Source: Acinetobacter sp. TR3 (GTDB lineage: Bacteria > Pseudomonadota > Gammaproteobacteria > Pseudomonadales > Moraxellaceae). From it: 64,000 nucleotides of DNA. The DNA lies in the NCBI RefSeq assembly GCF_027105055.1, contig NZ_CP114264.1:1426001-1490000 (forward strand). Direction: 5' to 3'. The notes under the pieces are model-generated. The model saw only the letters and a program-made list of their open reading frames with translations. It was not told where the DNA came from and did no database searches. Both the position numbers and the translations under genes were made by a program. Positions 53,785 to 63,412 of the stretch are shown one piece after another. Position 1 is the first letter of the stretch. Every line of letters starts with the position of its first letter.

Positions 53785-56249
53785 TAACGTTGTGTCCAAG
53801 ATTGATTAATTTTGTTGAAACCTAAAACTCTATTTTCAAGAAGAGAGGCAAGCTTATTGTTGAGTGCACCTAAACCTTTAAGTGTTACCTCAGCCATAAC
53901 AGTACGTTTTCTATGAACATCTGGTGAGTTTGGATCATCTAAATCATTGTAGTAAGATCTGCCATAAACTGAAATTGCCCAACAGCAGGATTCATAATTC
54001 ACACCAAGTAAGTATTCTCGCATTAAACTATTATCTAAGTCATATTGAGCGTGACCCATAATACGCCAATTATCTTTTATTGGTTGTATAAACGATGCAA
54101 CAGCTTGGTCGTATGAACTTTGACGATCTGGAATATTGCTACGATAGAAATAACCTATATTGTATAAGTTGCCTTTTTCTCCAGCATAGTAGGCTTGGAA
54201 GTCACGTTGAGCATTGTCGCCATTTGACATCCATGCAGAATTTGCAGCGATGGTAAAGTTTTGATTGAGTTGACTTGAAACACTTACAATTGGACCCGTA
54301 CGGCGCTGTGTATCGAACTCATCTGGTTGTTGATTTAATGTTACACGTCGGTCACTAAAATAATAGCTTTGCCCAATACTTGCTTTAATACGTTCTAAGC
54401 CCTCTGTATCTAGTAGGCTATAAGTTACACCCAGAGACAAGAAGTTATTGTCATCTAAGCGGTCGTGTCCATAGAATCGATAAGGGTTGAAAAGTTGATC
54501 GTAATTAATTGATGCAGTGGTGGAATCAAAGTTAGGATGATCATCTTGTTTTTTATAAGGAGAATAGGCATAAAACGCACGAGGGGAAATACTCTGCAAA
54601 TATTTACCTTCTTTTTCGAAAGTAATGCCTGTTGCAAAACTAAATTGAGGTACGGTAACAGATTTTTCTAAATCATCCGATATAGAAAGACCGCGACCTT
54701 CTTTAGAGTCTTGATCATAAAAAGTATTAATGCTTCTAACAGATATTTCTGGAATAGCATAAAACCAAGATGGGGTCAGATAGTTATAGCGAACGGCAAA
54801 TTGGTTATAAATACGTGTACCACTTGACTCTAAGGCAGAGCCATCAGTGATTGATTTCTTAAAATAAGCAGTGTCATTATTAAACTCATATTGAAAGCCT
54901 TGAGGATTCCCGCCTACATAATTTAATAAAAACTGTGGAAGTCGTGCATAAGGCTTATCTGCATCTTTGATACTTTGATCTAGCGTTTGAAAGTCTTCAA
55001 CCTTTAATTGAGCTTTAAGTCCAGGAATACCATTGCGATAATTAAGTTCCCATGCGCGACGTAAGTTAAGATCTGTTCGCGTGTTTGGGTTGTTGTTGAA
55101 GTCTGCGAAGTAATCTTTATCGGAGGCGTAGTTGTACTCTAAGTTGGTTGACCATTGGTTATTGATTTTCCAATCATGAAGAAAATGCAAATCACTTCGA
55201 TCTTTATCTTCGTAATGGTTGTCGTTTGGTAAATATCCACCCCAAATACGTCCAGAACCAAAATTTTCAGTCATATAACGGAATTCGGCATCTAATTTTG
55301 CGCCGCGTTTGCTCATATAACTTGGTGTGAGTGTAAGATCATAATTTGGTGCAAGGTTAAGGTATACGGGTGCCGTCAGTTGGACGCCACCTTCGTTACT
55401 ATAACCAAAATTTGGACTTAATAAACCAGTGGTACGACGGTCATCAATTGGAAAATTAAAATATGGCACAGCTAAAACAGGCACGTCTTTTACATACAGT
55501 TTTGTTCCGCGAGTCACGCCGCGACCAGTTGCTTGGTCAAGTTCAATTTGTTTAGCTTGGATTTTCCAAGCTGGTTTTTGTTCAGGAGGGCAAGCGGTAT
55601 AACTTGCATCTTTTAAAACAACTAGATTTTCATTCTGTCGTTTAATCTGGCTTGCATGTCCGTGGGCATGTTGCTGTTCAGAAATATAAAAACTATTGTT
55701 CAAATCACCTGTTTGAGTTTTTAAATTATAATTTATTGCGTCACTTTGAGTGAGTAGACCTGATTGAGCAAGCTGTACTCGACCTTGAGCAGAGGCGTGC
55801 GTCTGGGTTGAATCAATCGTAACTTGATCTGCACGAATTGTGCGACCTTCTTGATCAATCACGACATTGCCTTGTAAAACAGAATCGCCAGTTGGGTTGT
55901 AATGCCCATAATCAGCTGTAATCACAGAAGTCGCTGTATTGGAATTGCTTGCCTTTGTTTCGGGATTAATTGGTGTGACCCATGTTCCCTGACAAAAAGA
56001 AGAGCTTAAATAACGATTGTCTCGTAATTGTGCTTCTGGTGCAGATTTGTCGACATAATATTGCTGAAAAAATTTTTCACCAGGATAACTGTCTTGATCT
56101 TGGTTTTTTTGGATAGTGGCTTTCAGCTGTTTATTGTCAAGCGTAGAGACAGCATCAGCTGGAGCTGCGAAACCTGATTGGATCGAGCCGCCACACAAGA
56201 GTGTCAAAATAGCTGTTGCTAAAGGATTAAATTTAAACTGATGTTTCAT
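53784..56249 (-). CDS. lptD: LPS-assembly outer-membrane protein LptD
   Basis: 821 residues. The signal peptide ends near GFAAPA. The N-terminal OstA/LptA-like domain (DYGHYNPTGDSVLQGNVVI) and a large beta-barrel (LLSPNFGYSNEGGVQLTAPVY, then the final strands VYGRSYYNDLDD) are present. The four disulfide cysteines have counterparts in SSFCQG, YTACPP and ESCCWA. With LptE it inserts lipopolysaccharide or lipooligosaccharide into the outer leaflet. Coupled to surA and divergent from amgK. Confidence 0.97.
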   Translation of the reverse strand: MKHQFKFNPLATAILTLLCGGSIQSGFAAPADAVSTLDNKQLKATIQKNQDQDSYPGEKFFQQYYVDKSAPEAQLRDNRYLSSSFCQGTWVTPINPETKASNSNTATSVITADYGHYNPTGDSVLQGNVVIDQEGRTIRADQVTIDSTQTHASAQGRVQLAQSGLLTQSDAINYNLKTQTGDLNNSFYISEQQHAHGHASQIKRQNENLVVLKDASYTACPPEQKPAWKIQAKQIELDQATGRGVTRGTKLYVKDVPVLAVPYFNFPIDDRRTTGLLSPNFGYSNEGGVQLTAPVYLNLAPNYDLTLTPSYMSKRGAKLDAEFRYMTENFGSGRIWGGYLPNDNHYEDKDRSDLHFLHDWKINNQWSTNLEYNYASDKDYFADFNNNPNTRTDLNLRRAWELNYRNGIPGLKAQLKVEDFQTLDQSIKDADKPYARLPQFLLNYVGGNPQGFQYEFNNDTAYFKKSITDGSALESSGTRIYNQFAVRYNYLTPSWFYAIPEISVRSINTFYDQDSKEGRGLSISDDLEKSVTVPQFSFATGITFEKEGKYLQSISPRAFYAYSPYKKQDDHPNFDSTTASINYDQLFNPYRFYGHDRLDDNNFLSLGVTYSLLDTEGLERIKASIGQSYYFSDRRVTLNQQPDEFDTQRRTGPIVSVSSQLNQNFTIAANSAWMSNGDNAQRDFQAYYAGEKGNLYNIGYFYRSNIPDRQSSYDQAVASFIQPIKDNWRIMGHAQYDLDNSLMREYLLGVNYESCCWAISVYGRSYYNDLDDPNSPDVHRKRTVMAEVTLKGLGALNNKLASLLENRVLGFNKINQSWTQR

Positions 56250-56367
56250 TGTCTCATTAACCAGTACGCTAATTCACAATTAATTATTGTCGCATCATAG
56301 AGAAAAAGTTGATAAGTGGCTACACTTAAGCTTTCAAAATCTCAGCTAGTTTTAGATTTTATTGCAA

Positions 56368-57381
56368 ATGAATACACAACGCGAACAATTGATACAAACT
56401 TGGCTTCAAGCTACTCTCCAAACCGATCAATTTGAGATCAATTTTTTGGCTGGAGATGCGAGCTTTCGTCGCTATGCTCGAATTAAGTTACAAAACAAAA
56501 CATATATGCTCATGGATGCGCCACCTGAAAAAGAAGATTGCGTCCCATTTGTAGAGATTGATGAGTTCTTTGATCAAAATGGTGTGCGTGTACCGCATAT
56601 TGTTGCCAAAGATTTATCACTCGGTTTGTTGTTGTTGGAAGACTTTGGTGATGTCGTACTTTCAACGTTACTAACAGATGAAACTGTTGACCAATACTAT
56701 GCACAAAGCTTTGAGCAGTTGATTGAATTACAACAAATCGACGGTTTTGAACAACTGCCTGCATATTCTTATGAAAAATTAATGACAGAGATGCGTTTGC
56801 TAACCGAATGGATGTTGCCTTCATTAGATATTCATCCTACAGAGCAACAGTTAGAAACGATTGAACAAGCTTTTGACTTTTTAGCTGTTGAGGCGACACA
56901 TCAGCCGCAAGTCATTGTGCATCGTGATTTTCATAGTCGTAACTTGATGAAAATAGAAAACGAGCAAGCATTAGGAGTGATCGACTTCCAAGATGCCGTC
57001 ATTGGTGCAGATACCTATGATCTGATCTCAATTACACGTGATGCTTATGTACAGTGGAATGCTGAGCGTGTCTACGAATGGTTTGAGGTGTTCTATAACT
57101 TATTACCAGCTGTAGCGAAAGAAAACCGTAGTTTCGAGCAATTCAAGCGAGATGCAGATTTGATGGCAATTCAACGCCATCTCAAAATTCTAGGTATCTT
57201 TGTTCGTCTGTTTGAGCGTGATGGCAAATCGGGCTATTTAAAAGATTTACCACGTGTGATGTGGTACTTACTTGAAGAAAGTCAAGCTTACGATGAGTTG
57301 AATGACTTTATGCAGTTTATCCGTGAAGTGGTCATGCCTAAATTTACTGCAAAATATGGCGATTATGAGGTTGCAGCATAA
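56368..57381 (+). CDS. amgK: N-acetylmuramate/N-acetylglucosamine anomeric kinase AmgK
   Basis: 337 residues, aminoglycoside-phosphotransferase fold. Catalytic loop VIHRDFHSRNLM and metal-binding GVIDFQDAVIGADTYDL are clear. It phosphorylates MurNAc at C1 in the peptidoglycan recycling route that bypasses de novo UDP-MurNAc synthesis. The frame opens at TTG 56362, and ATG 56368 is preferred. Its stop overlaps the murU start (TAATG). Divergent from lptD across about 118 bp. Confidence 0.95.
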   Translation: MNTQREQLIQTWLQATLQTDQFEINFLAGDASFRRYARIKLQNKTYMLMDAPPEKEDCVPFVEIDEFFDQNGVRVPHIVAKDLSLGLLLLEDFGDVVLSTLLTDETVDQYYAQSFEQLIELQQIDGFEQLPAYSYEKLMTEMRLLTEWMLPSLDIHPTEQQLETIEQAFDFLAVEATHQPQVIVHRDFHSRNLMKIENEQALGVIDFQDAVIGADTYDLISITRDAYVQWNAERVYEWFEVFYNLLPAVAKENRSFEQFKRDADLMAIQRHLKILGIFVRLFERDGKSGYLKDLPRVMWYLLEESQAYDELNDFMQFIREVVMPKFTAKYGDYEVAA

Positions 57382-58070
57382 TGAAAGCGATGATTCTTGC
57401 TGCAGGGCTAGGGAATCGCATGCGTCCTCTAACCTTACATACACCTAAACCTTTGCTTGAAGTGGGTGGAAAGCCACTGATTGTTTGGCATATTGAAAAG
57501 TTGCAAAAGATTGGTGTTACAGAGATTGTCATCAATACCGCTTGGTTGGGTGAGAAACTGGCAACTACTTTAGGGGATGGCTCTCAATTCGGCGTGACGA
57601 TTTTATGGTCGCATGAAGGTGAAGGGCTTGAAACTGCAGGTGGTATTATCAATGCTTTACCATTACTGGGTGATGAGCCCTTTATTTTGGTGAATGGTGA
57701 TGTTTGGACCACGATGGATTTTTCGTCATTGTTAAATGTCCATTTGGGAGATAAGCAAGCACACTTAGTGTTGGTTGAAAATCCACCTCAGCACCAGAAA
57801 GGTGATTTTATCTTGTCTAATAATTTGGCCCATACTTTTGAGCAAGAACAAATAGGTGAAGCCTTAACTTATAGTGGTGTTGCAGTATTATCCCCGCAAA
57901 TGTTTAGTGGTTTGGAAAATGGTAAAAGACCTCTAGCGCCATTGTTAAAGCAAGCGATGCAACAACAACAAGTGTCAGCTGAAAAATTACAAGGGATTTG
58001 GGTGGATGTTGGTACACCTGAACGTTTGGAGCAGCTAGATCAACAAATTAAGCAAAATAAGTTTTCGTAA
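57381..58070 (+). CDS. murU: N-acetylmuramate alpha-1-phosphate uridylyltransferase MurU
   Basis: 229 residues, nucleotidyltransferase. The signature MILAAGLGNRMRPLTLHTPKPLLEVGGKPLI is followed by LVNGDVWTTMDF (metal Asp) and GIWVDVGTPERL. It makes UDP-MurNAc from MurNAc-1-phosphate supplied by AmgK. One-base overlap with amgK indicates coupled translation. Confidence 0.95.
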   Translation: MKAMILAAGLGNRMRPLTLHTPKPLLEVGGKPLIVWHIEKLQKIGVTEIVINTAWLGEKLATTLGDGSQFGVTILWSHEGEGLETAGGIINALPLLGDEPFILVNGDVWTTMDFSSLLNVHLGDKQAHLVLVENPPQHQKGDFILSNNLAHTFEQEQIGEALTYSGVAVLSPQMFSGLENGKRPLAPLLKQAMQQQQVSAEKLQGIWVDVGTPERLEQLDQQIKQNKFS

Positions 58071-58245
58071 TAGGTTATTTCTTATTTATCTTAAATTTGT
58101 CTAAGGAAAGACAAAAAACTGAATAGATTGTGCAGTTTATCATGTTTGAAAATGTTTAACTGCATAATCGTTCAACAAGTCCTACTGTGCCTTGCATCAG
58201 AAATCGGTATACTGCACGGCAAGTTTATCGAGATGTCGCACTGTT

Positions 58246-58881
58246 ATGCATCCTTTTTTTCAAGAATTAAAGCAAGGTAGTCAGGCTTTAGGTTTAAACC
58301 TAAGTGAGGAAGCGCTAACACTCTTATTGAAATATCAAGATGCTCTCGTGCTATGGAATAAAGCATATAACCTGACAGCGATTCGTGACCCGAAAGAAAT
58401 GCTGGTTAAACATTTATTAGATAGCTTAAGTATTTTAAATGATTTGCCACAAGGACGTTTATTAGATGTTGGCACGGGTGGTGGAATGCCCGGTATGATC
58501 ATTGCATTATGCCAACCAGAACGTTCGTGTGTATTGTTAGATTCAAATGGAAAAAAAATTCGTTTTCTTAAGCAATTTATTGCCGATTTAAAATTGAATA
58601 ATGTTGTTGCAGTTCAAACACGTGTAGAAAATGAAGACACGATTGGTGAACTTGGTCAGTTTGATGTCATTACAAGTCGAGCATTTGCTTCATTAACTGA
58701 TTTTGTAGATGCGGCGCAACCTTATATGCATGAGCAGAGTATTATTGCGGCAATGAAGGGCTTGATTCCAGTTGATGAAATGGAACAGATGAAAGACCAG
58801 TATTCATGCAAAGTAATAGAGCTGCGTGTACCACGATTAGATGAACAACGTCATTTACTTTTACTTCAACGAATTCAATAA
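58246..58881 (+). CDS. rsmG: 16S rRNA (guanine527-N7)-methyltransferase RsmG (GidB)
   Basis: 211 residues from ATG 58246 (MHPFFQELKQG); the frame is open to 58192 but the extra residues do not fit the family. The SAM-binding region is LLDVGTGGGMPGMIIALCQP, and the substrate region is ITSRAFASL. It methylates G527 of 16S rRNA. It lies just before parA-parB, the classical order near chromosome origins. Confidence 0.96.
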   Translation: MHPFFQELKQGSQALGLNLSEEALTLLLKYQDALVLWNKAYNLTAIRDPKEMLVKHLLDSLSILNDLPQGRLLDVGTGGGMPGMIIALCQPERSCVLLDSNGKKIRFLKQFIADLKLNNVVAVQTRVENEDTIGELGQFDVITSRAFASLTDFVDAAQPYMHEQSIIAAMKGLIPVDEMEQMKDQYSCKVIELRVPRLDEQRHLLLLQRIQ

Positions 58882-58899
58882 AAAATATTAAGGGTAATC

Positions 58900-59682
58900 A
58901 TGGCTCAAATTATTGCGATTGCAAACCAAAAAGGTGGCGTGGGAAAAACCACAACAGCCGTTAATCTTGCTGCTTCTTTGGCGATTTTGAAGAAACGTGT
59001 CTTATTGGTTGATATGGATTCTCAAGGTAATGCCACTATGGGATCTGGTGTTCAAAAGAATGATTTACTTTACTCGATTACAGATGTGTTGTTGGGTGAG
59101 GTGCCAATTGAAACGGCGATTCAAAAAGCTGAAGTTGGTTATAAAGTTCTAGGTGCAAACCGAGAGCTTGCGGGTGTGGAACTTGCAATTGCCGAGCAAG
59201 AAGGGCGAGAGTTTATTCTCAAAAATGCGTTACAAGAAGTAGATTCAGCATTTGATTATATTATTGTAGATTGTGCACCAAGCCTGAGTTTGATTACTGT
59301 GAATGCTTTGGCTGCGGTCAATGGTGTAATTATTCCAATGCAGTGTGAGTATTATGCTTTGGAAGGTTTGGCAGATTTGACACAAACAATTGATCGTATA
59401 CAAAAAGCCCTGAATCCAAACTTGGAAATTGTCGGGGTGTTACGTACGATGTATGATGCTCGTAATGCTTTAACTCGTGATGTATCTGCTGAGTTAGAGC
59501 AATATTTTGGTAAAAAACTATACGAAACGGTGATCCCTCGGAATATTCGCTTGGCTGAAGCGCCAGCACATGGCTTACCAGTGATTTATTTTGAAAAAAG
59601 CTCAAAAGGTGCAGTTGCGTATTTGAATTTAGCTGCAGAAATGTTGAAGAAAAGTAAAGTGAAAAAAGGAAGTGCTGTATGA
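58900..59682 (+). CDS. parA: Chromosome partitioning ATPase ParA (Soj)
   Basis: 260 residues. The deviant Walker A is NQKGGVGKTTTAVNLA, followed by VLLVDMDSQGNAT and DYIIVDCAPSLSLITVNAL. It forms ATP-dependent gradients on the nucleoid that move ParB-parS complexes. The parB start overlaps its stop by four bases (ATGA). Confidence 0.97.
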   Translation: MAQIIAIANQKGGVGKTTTAVNLAASLAILKKRVLLVDMDSQGNATMGSGVQKNDLLYSITDVLLGEVPIETAIQKAEVGYKVLGANRELAGVELAIAEQEGREFILKNALQEVDSAFDYIIVDCAPSLSLITVNALAAVNGVIIPMQCEYYALEGLADLTQTIDRIQKALNPNLEIVGVLRTMYDARNALTRDVSAELEQYFGKKLYETVIPRNIRLAEAPAHGLPVIYFEKSSKGAVAYLNLAAEMLKKSKVKKGSAV

Positions 59683-60566
59683 GCATCAAAAAACGCGGAT
59701 TGGCTAAAGGTCGTGGTTTAGATGCACTATTGGGTTCAATTCAAAAAGAAAAATTGCAACTTGAAGCACAGGCTTTGGATCATGGTCAACTCAAGCAAAT
59801 TGATGTCAATTTACTGAAACGTGGTGAATATCAGCCACGCCGTTTTATTCAGGAACAAGATTTACAAGAACTTGCTTCATCAATTGAGAAGCATGGCGTA
59901 ATGCAACCGATTGTGATTCGTCCAGTGGACGATGAACAACACCCTTATGAAATTATTGCGGGTGAGCGTCGCTGGCGTGCTGCCCAATTAGCAGGTTTGG
60001 CTGAAATTCCGGCAATTGTACGTGACTTAAATGACCAAGTCGCAATCGCATTGGCGTTAATTGAAAACATTCAGCGACAAGATCTCAATCCAATTGATCA
60101 GGCCGTGGCTTTGCAGCGTTTCCATGATGAATTTGGTTTAAGTCATCAAGAAATTGCGGATACAGTAGGTAAGGCTCGTACTACGGTGAGTAATTTATTG
60201 CGGTTATTAAGTTTGGCTGATCCAATTAAAGACTTAATGCAAAAAGGTCAATTGGATATGGGGCATGCTCGTGCCATTCTGACCCTAAAAGCAAAAGAGC
60301 AAATGGATGTTGCTAAAATCGTAATTGAAAAAGCGTTGTCAGTGCGTCAGACTGAACAGTTAGTACGTGAGTGGAGTGAACCAAAGCCTGAAAAGGAAAA
60401 GGTACAGGTTTCTCCTGATATTGAACAATTGACTCAGAAACTATCGGAACGTTTTGGAGCAAATGTAAAAATTGACCATAACCAAAAAGGTAAAGGAAAA
60501 ATGGTCATTCATTATCACTCATTGGATGAGTTGGATGGAATTTTAAATATTTGTTTACCTAACTAA
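59679..60566 (+). CDS. parB: Chromosome partitioning protein ParB (Spo0J)
   Basis: 295 residues. A CTP-binding N-terminal domain has the GERRWRAAQLAGL box and IENIQRQDLNPIDQA. The central helix-turn-helix (LSHQEIADTVGKARTTVSNLLRLL) binds parS, and the C-terminal dimer domain ends in a lysine-rich stretch. No parS-like palindrome was noticed nearby. Confidence 0.96.
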   Translation: MSIKKRGLAKGRGLDALLGSIQKEKLQLEAQALDHGQLKQIDVNLLKRGEYQPRRFIQEQDLQELASSIEKHGVMQPIVIRPVDDEQHPYEIIAGERRWRAAQLAGLAEIPAIVRDLNDQVAIALALIENIQRQDLNPIDQAVALQRFHDEFGLSHQEIADTVGKARTTVSNLLRLLSLADPIKDLMQKGQLDMGHARAILTLKAKEQMDVAKIVIEKALSVRQTEQLVREWSEPKPEKEKVQVSPDIEQLTQKLSERFGANVKIDHNQKGKGKMVIHYHSLDELDGILNICLPN

Positions 60567-60613
60567 TATTTAAGGTGCGTCCTTTTATATTTTAAATATT
60601 ATTGGGGAATAAT

Positions 60614-61243
60614 ATGTGGGAACTTGTAAAAGCGGGTGGTTGGTTAATGCTACCGCTTATTCTCTCATCAATTTTTACGGTTGCTATTACAATTGAGCGA
60701 TATATTCGCTTAAGACGGTCACAAGTTTTACCTCAAGCATTACTGGTTCAAGGCTCAAATGTGGACAATGTTATTTCACATTTAGAGCAAGATGACGTTG
60801 TAAAAAGTCCGTTAGGTCGTATTTTAAAAGCTGGTTATGATCATCAAGATCAAGGTGAGCAGTTTGCGCGCGCACAAATGGAAGCAACAGCTTCCCAAGA
60901 AATTAGCTATCTAGAAAAAAATATTAACTTTTTAGGTACATTGAGCGCGATTGCACCCTTGCTTGGTTTGTTAGGAACGGTATTGGGTATTATTGAATCG
61001 TTTTTAGTGATTGATATCGGTTCTGCTGGAAATGCAAGTATGATGATGCCTGGTATCTCTAAAGCATTGATTACCACGGCTGTAGGTATGCTGATAGCGA
61101 TTCCAGCAATGATTGCTTATCGTTATTTTCAACGTGTAGTACATGAGTATATTGCTGAGTTAGAACAACAATCAACATTATTCCATGCTGCACTTTTCTA
61201 CAAAAAAGCACCTCATGTGCAAGAACATCGCCGTGCAAGCTGA
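60614..61243 (+). CDS. exbB: ExbB/TolQ/MotA-family proton channel protein
   Basis: 209 residues with three predicted membrane helices (residues about 9-28, 115-140 and 150-175: LLGLLGTVLGIIESF, ALITTAVGMLIAIPAM). Works with the next gene product to harness the proton gradient for a TonB- or Tol-like process. The GGGGAA ribosome site supports the ATG at 60614 rather than TTG at 60602. Placement before msbA-lpxK is seen in many Gram-negatives. Confidence 0.9.
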   Translation: MWELVKAGGWLMLPLILSSIFTVAITIERYIRLRRSQVLPQALLVQGSNVDNVISHLEQDDVVKSPLGRILKAGYDHQDQGEQFARAQMEATASQEISYLEKNINFLGTLSAIAPLLGLLGTVLGIIESFLVIDIGSAGNASMMMPGISKALITTAVGMLIAIPAMIAYRYFQRVVHEYIAELEQQSTLFHAALFYKKAPHVQEHRRAS

Positions 61244-61257
61244 GCATAGGTGACATT

Positions 61258-61686
61258 ATGAAATTTAAACGTTCTCAAGTCGAAGATATTCATATCAATT
61301 TGACACCAATGATTGACTGTATGTTATTTATTTTGGTGTTTTTATTACTTTCTACGACTTTTAGTCAGCAAAGCCGTATAAATCTTACTTTACCAGATGC
61401 TCAAGGTGTCCCACCTAAACAATTCGATCACAAAATTGAAATCATGGTAGACTCCACGGGACATTATTCTGTGAATGGTCAAGCATTATCAACAAAAGAT
61501 AGTGCAGATTTGAGTACTGCGATTAAACAAGCTGCACAGGATCGTCGTGATTTTATGTTTATTATTGCAGCTGATGCAAAAGCAAAACATGAAGATGTGA
61601 TTCGTGTAATGGATGTGGCAGGTCAACTTGGCTTTGTTAACGTAAATATTAGCACCAAAGTTCCAACTAGAGGTTTTACTGAGTGA
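61258..61686 (+). CDS. exbD: ExbD/TolR-family protein
   Basis: 142 residues with one N-terminal helix; the crucial membrane aspartate is in NLTPMIDCMLFILVFLLL, followed by a periplasmic domain (FMFIIAADAKAKHEDVIRVMDVAGQLG). Partner of the ExbB-like product. Its TGA overlaps the GTG of msbA. Confidence 0.9.
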   Translation: MKFKRSQVEDIHINLTPMIDCMLFILVFLLLSTTFSQQSRINLTLPDAQGVPPKQFDHKIEIMVDSTGHYSVNGQALSTKDSADLSTAIKQAAQDRRDFMFIIAADAKAKHEDVIRVMDVAGQLGFVNVNISTKVPTRGFTE

Positions 61687-63410
61687 GTCAGGATTTTAAG
61701 GTTTATGTACGCCTATTAGGTTATTTAAAATCTTATTGGGGTGTTGCCTTATTTGTATTACTTGGTTTCGGAATCAATGCGGCGACAGAAGTCTCCGTTG
61801 CCAAGTTGCTCAAGTATATTATTGATGCGATTCAAAATGGTAGCCGTGAAAATCTTGATTGGTTTCCTGCATTAATTGTCTTGCTAATGTTCTTCCGTGG
61901 TCTTGGTTTGTTCTTGGGTGGATATTTTTCAGCGGTTATTTCACGTAGTTTAGTTTTTAGTATCCGTCAGGAAGTCTATGCTAAATTACTACGATTACCT
62001 GCGCAATATTATCTGGATAATAGTGCAGGTCATATCAGCGCAAAGTTGATGTATAACGTCGAGCAGTTAACTGCGGCTTCATCTGAATCTTTACAGACCT
62101 TGGTTAAAGATGGTTTGATTGTTGTTGGTTTATTGAGTTATTTACTCTATACCAACTGGCGATTAACTCTATGTATCGTGGTTTTTATGCCATTTATTGG
62201 GATATTGGTCAGAATCGCATCTAAGAAAATGCGTAAGTTGTCAATTCAAGTGCAAAACACGATGGGCGATGTAAACCATGTGGTACAAGAAACGATTAAT
62301 GGAAACTCGGTAGTTAAGAGTTTTACGGGTGAGGTTTTTGAACAGCAACGTTTTTATAAATCTTCCGAGGAAAATCTTCGTCGTGGCTTAAAAATGGTTG
62401 TGGTGCAAAATATTAATAGCCCGATCATTCAGCTTTTATTATCAATGGCAATGGCTATCATTCTTTGGCTTGCGTTACGTCCACAGGTTTTCGGCGATAC
62501 CTCCGCGGGTGAGTTTATTTCATTCATTACAGCTGCTGGCTTAATTTCTAAACCTGTAAAGAACTTAACAGATATTAATGAAAAACTTCAGCGTGGTTTG
62601 GCTGCAGCACATTCGGTATTTGAACTGCTTGACATGCCAGAAGAAGAAAATAATGGTCAGCTTAAGCCAGTTTTGAAAGGCAATATTAAATTTGATCATG
62701 CTAATCTGCGTTATACCGATGGTACGCATGCAATTAAGGACTTTTGTCTAGATATTAAAGCAGGTCAGACCATTGCTTTGGTTGGTCGATCTGGTGCAGG
62801 GAAAACCTCATTAGTAAATATGCTGCCGCGTTTTCAAGAATTAAGTGAAGGGCAAATTTATTTTGATGATATTCCTGTACAAGAAATAGAACTTTCTTAT
62901 CTCCGCTCACAAATTGCGACAGTCAATCAACAGGTTGTGCTATTCAATCGTTCAGTGCGTGACAATATTGCTTATGGTCAGCTTCAAGATTCAAGTGATG
63001 AACAGGTAGTTGCGGCTGCCAAAGCTGCTTTTGCGCATGACTTTATTATGAATTTGCCACAGGGTTACGACACAATACTTGGTGCGCAAGGTTTGAACCT
63101 TTCAGGCGGTCAGCGTCAGCGTATTGCGATTGCCAGAGCAATCTTAAAAGATTCTCCGATCCTAATTTTAGATGAAGCAACCAGTGCGCTTGATAATGAG
63201 TCTGAATACTTCATCCAACAAGCTTTTGATGAAGCGATGCAAGGTCGTACGACCATAGTTATTGCGCACCGTTTATCTACAGTTGAAAATGCAGATCTTA
63301 TTGTGGTAATGGACAAAGGACAAATTATCGAGCGGGGTACACATACTGAGTTGCTAGATAAACATGGCGTGTATTATCAATTGCATCAACGTAATTTTGA
63401 GGAAAATTAA
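61683..63410 (+). CDS. msbA: Lipid A ABC flippase MsbA
   Basis: 575 residues with a GTG start at 61683 (GTGA overlap with exbD). A six-helix membrane domain is followed by an ATPase with GRSGAGKTSL, LSGGQRQRIAIARAIL, ILILDEATSALDNESE and the switch His of VIAHRLST. The position just before lpxK identifies it as the lipid A-core flippase that feeds LptD-dependent export. Confidence 0.95.
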   Translation: MSQDFKVYVRLLGYLKSYWGVALFVLLGFGINAATEVSVAKLLKYIIDAIQNGSRENLDWFPALIVLLMFFRGLGLFLGGYFSAVISRSLVFSIRQEVYAKLLRLPAQYYLDNSAGHISAKLMYNVEQLTAASSESLQTLVKDGLIVVGLLSYLLYTNWRLTLCIVVFMPFIGILVRIASKKMRKLSIQVQNTMGDVNHVVQETINGNSVVKSFTGEVFEQQRFYKSSEENLRRGLKMVVVQNINSPIIQLLLSMAMAIILWLALRPQVFGDTSAGEFISFITAAGLISKPVKNLTDINEKLQRGLAAAHSVFELLDMPEEENNGQLKPVLKGNIKFDHANLRYTDGTHAIKDFCLDIKAGQTIALVGRSGAGKTSLVNMLPRFQELSEGQIYFDDIPVQEIELSYLRSQIATVNQQVVLFNRSVRDNIAYGQLQDSSDEQVVAAAKAAFAHDFIMNLPQGYDTILGAQGLNLSGGQRQRIAIARAILKDSPILILDEATSALDNESEYFIQQAFDEAMQGRTTIVIAHRLSTVENADLIVVMDKGQIIERGTHTELLDKHGVYYQLHQRNFEEN

Positions 63411-63412
63411 TA

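Noticed and set aside
58096..58115. TTTGTCT/AGACAAA hairpin between murU and rsmG
   Set aside because: Short stem followed by A residues and not T; no sign of a terminator.
58071..60613. A parS site beside parA-parB
   Set aside because: No sequence like the TGTTTCACGTGAAACA palindrome was noticed; it may lie outside the window.
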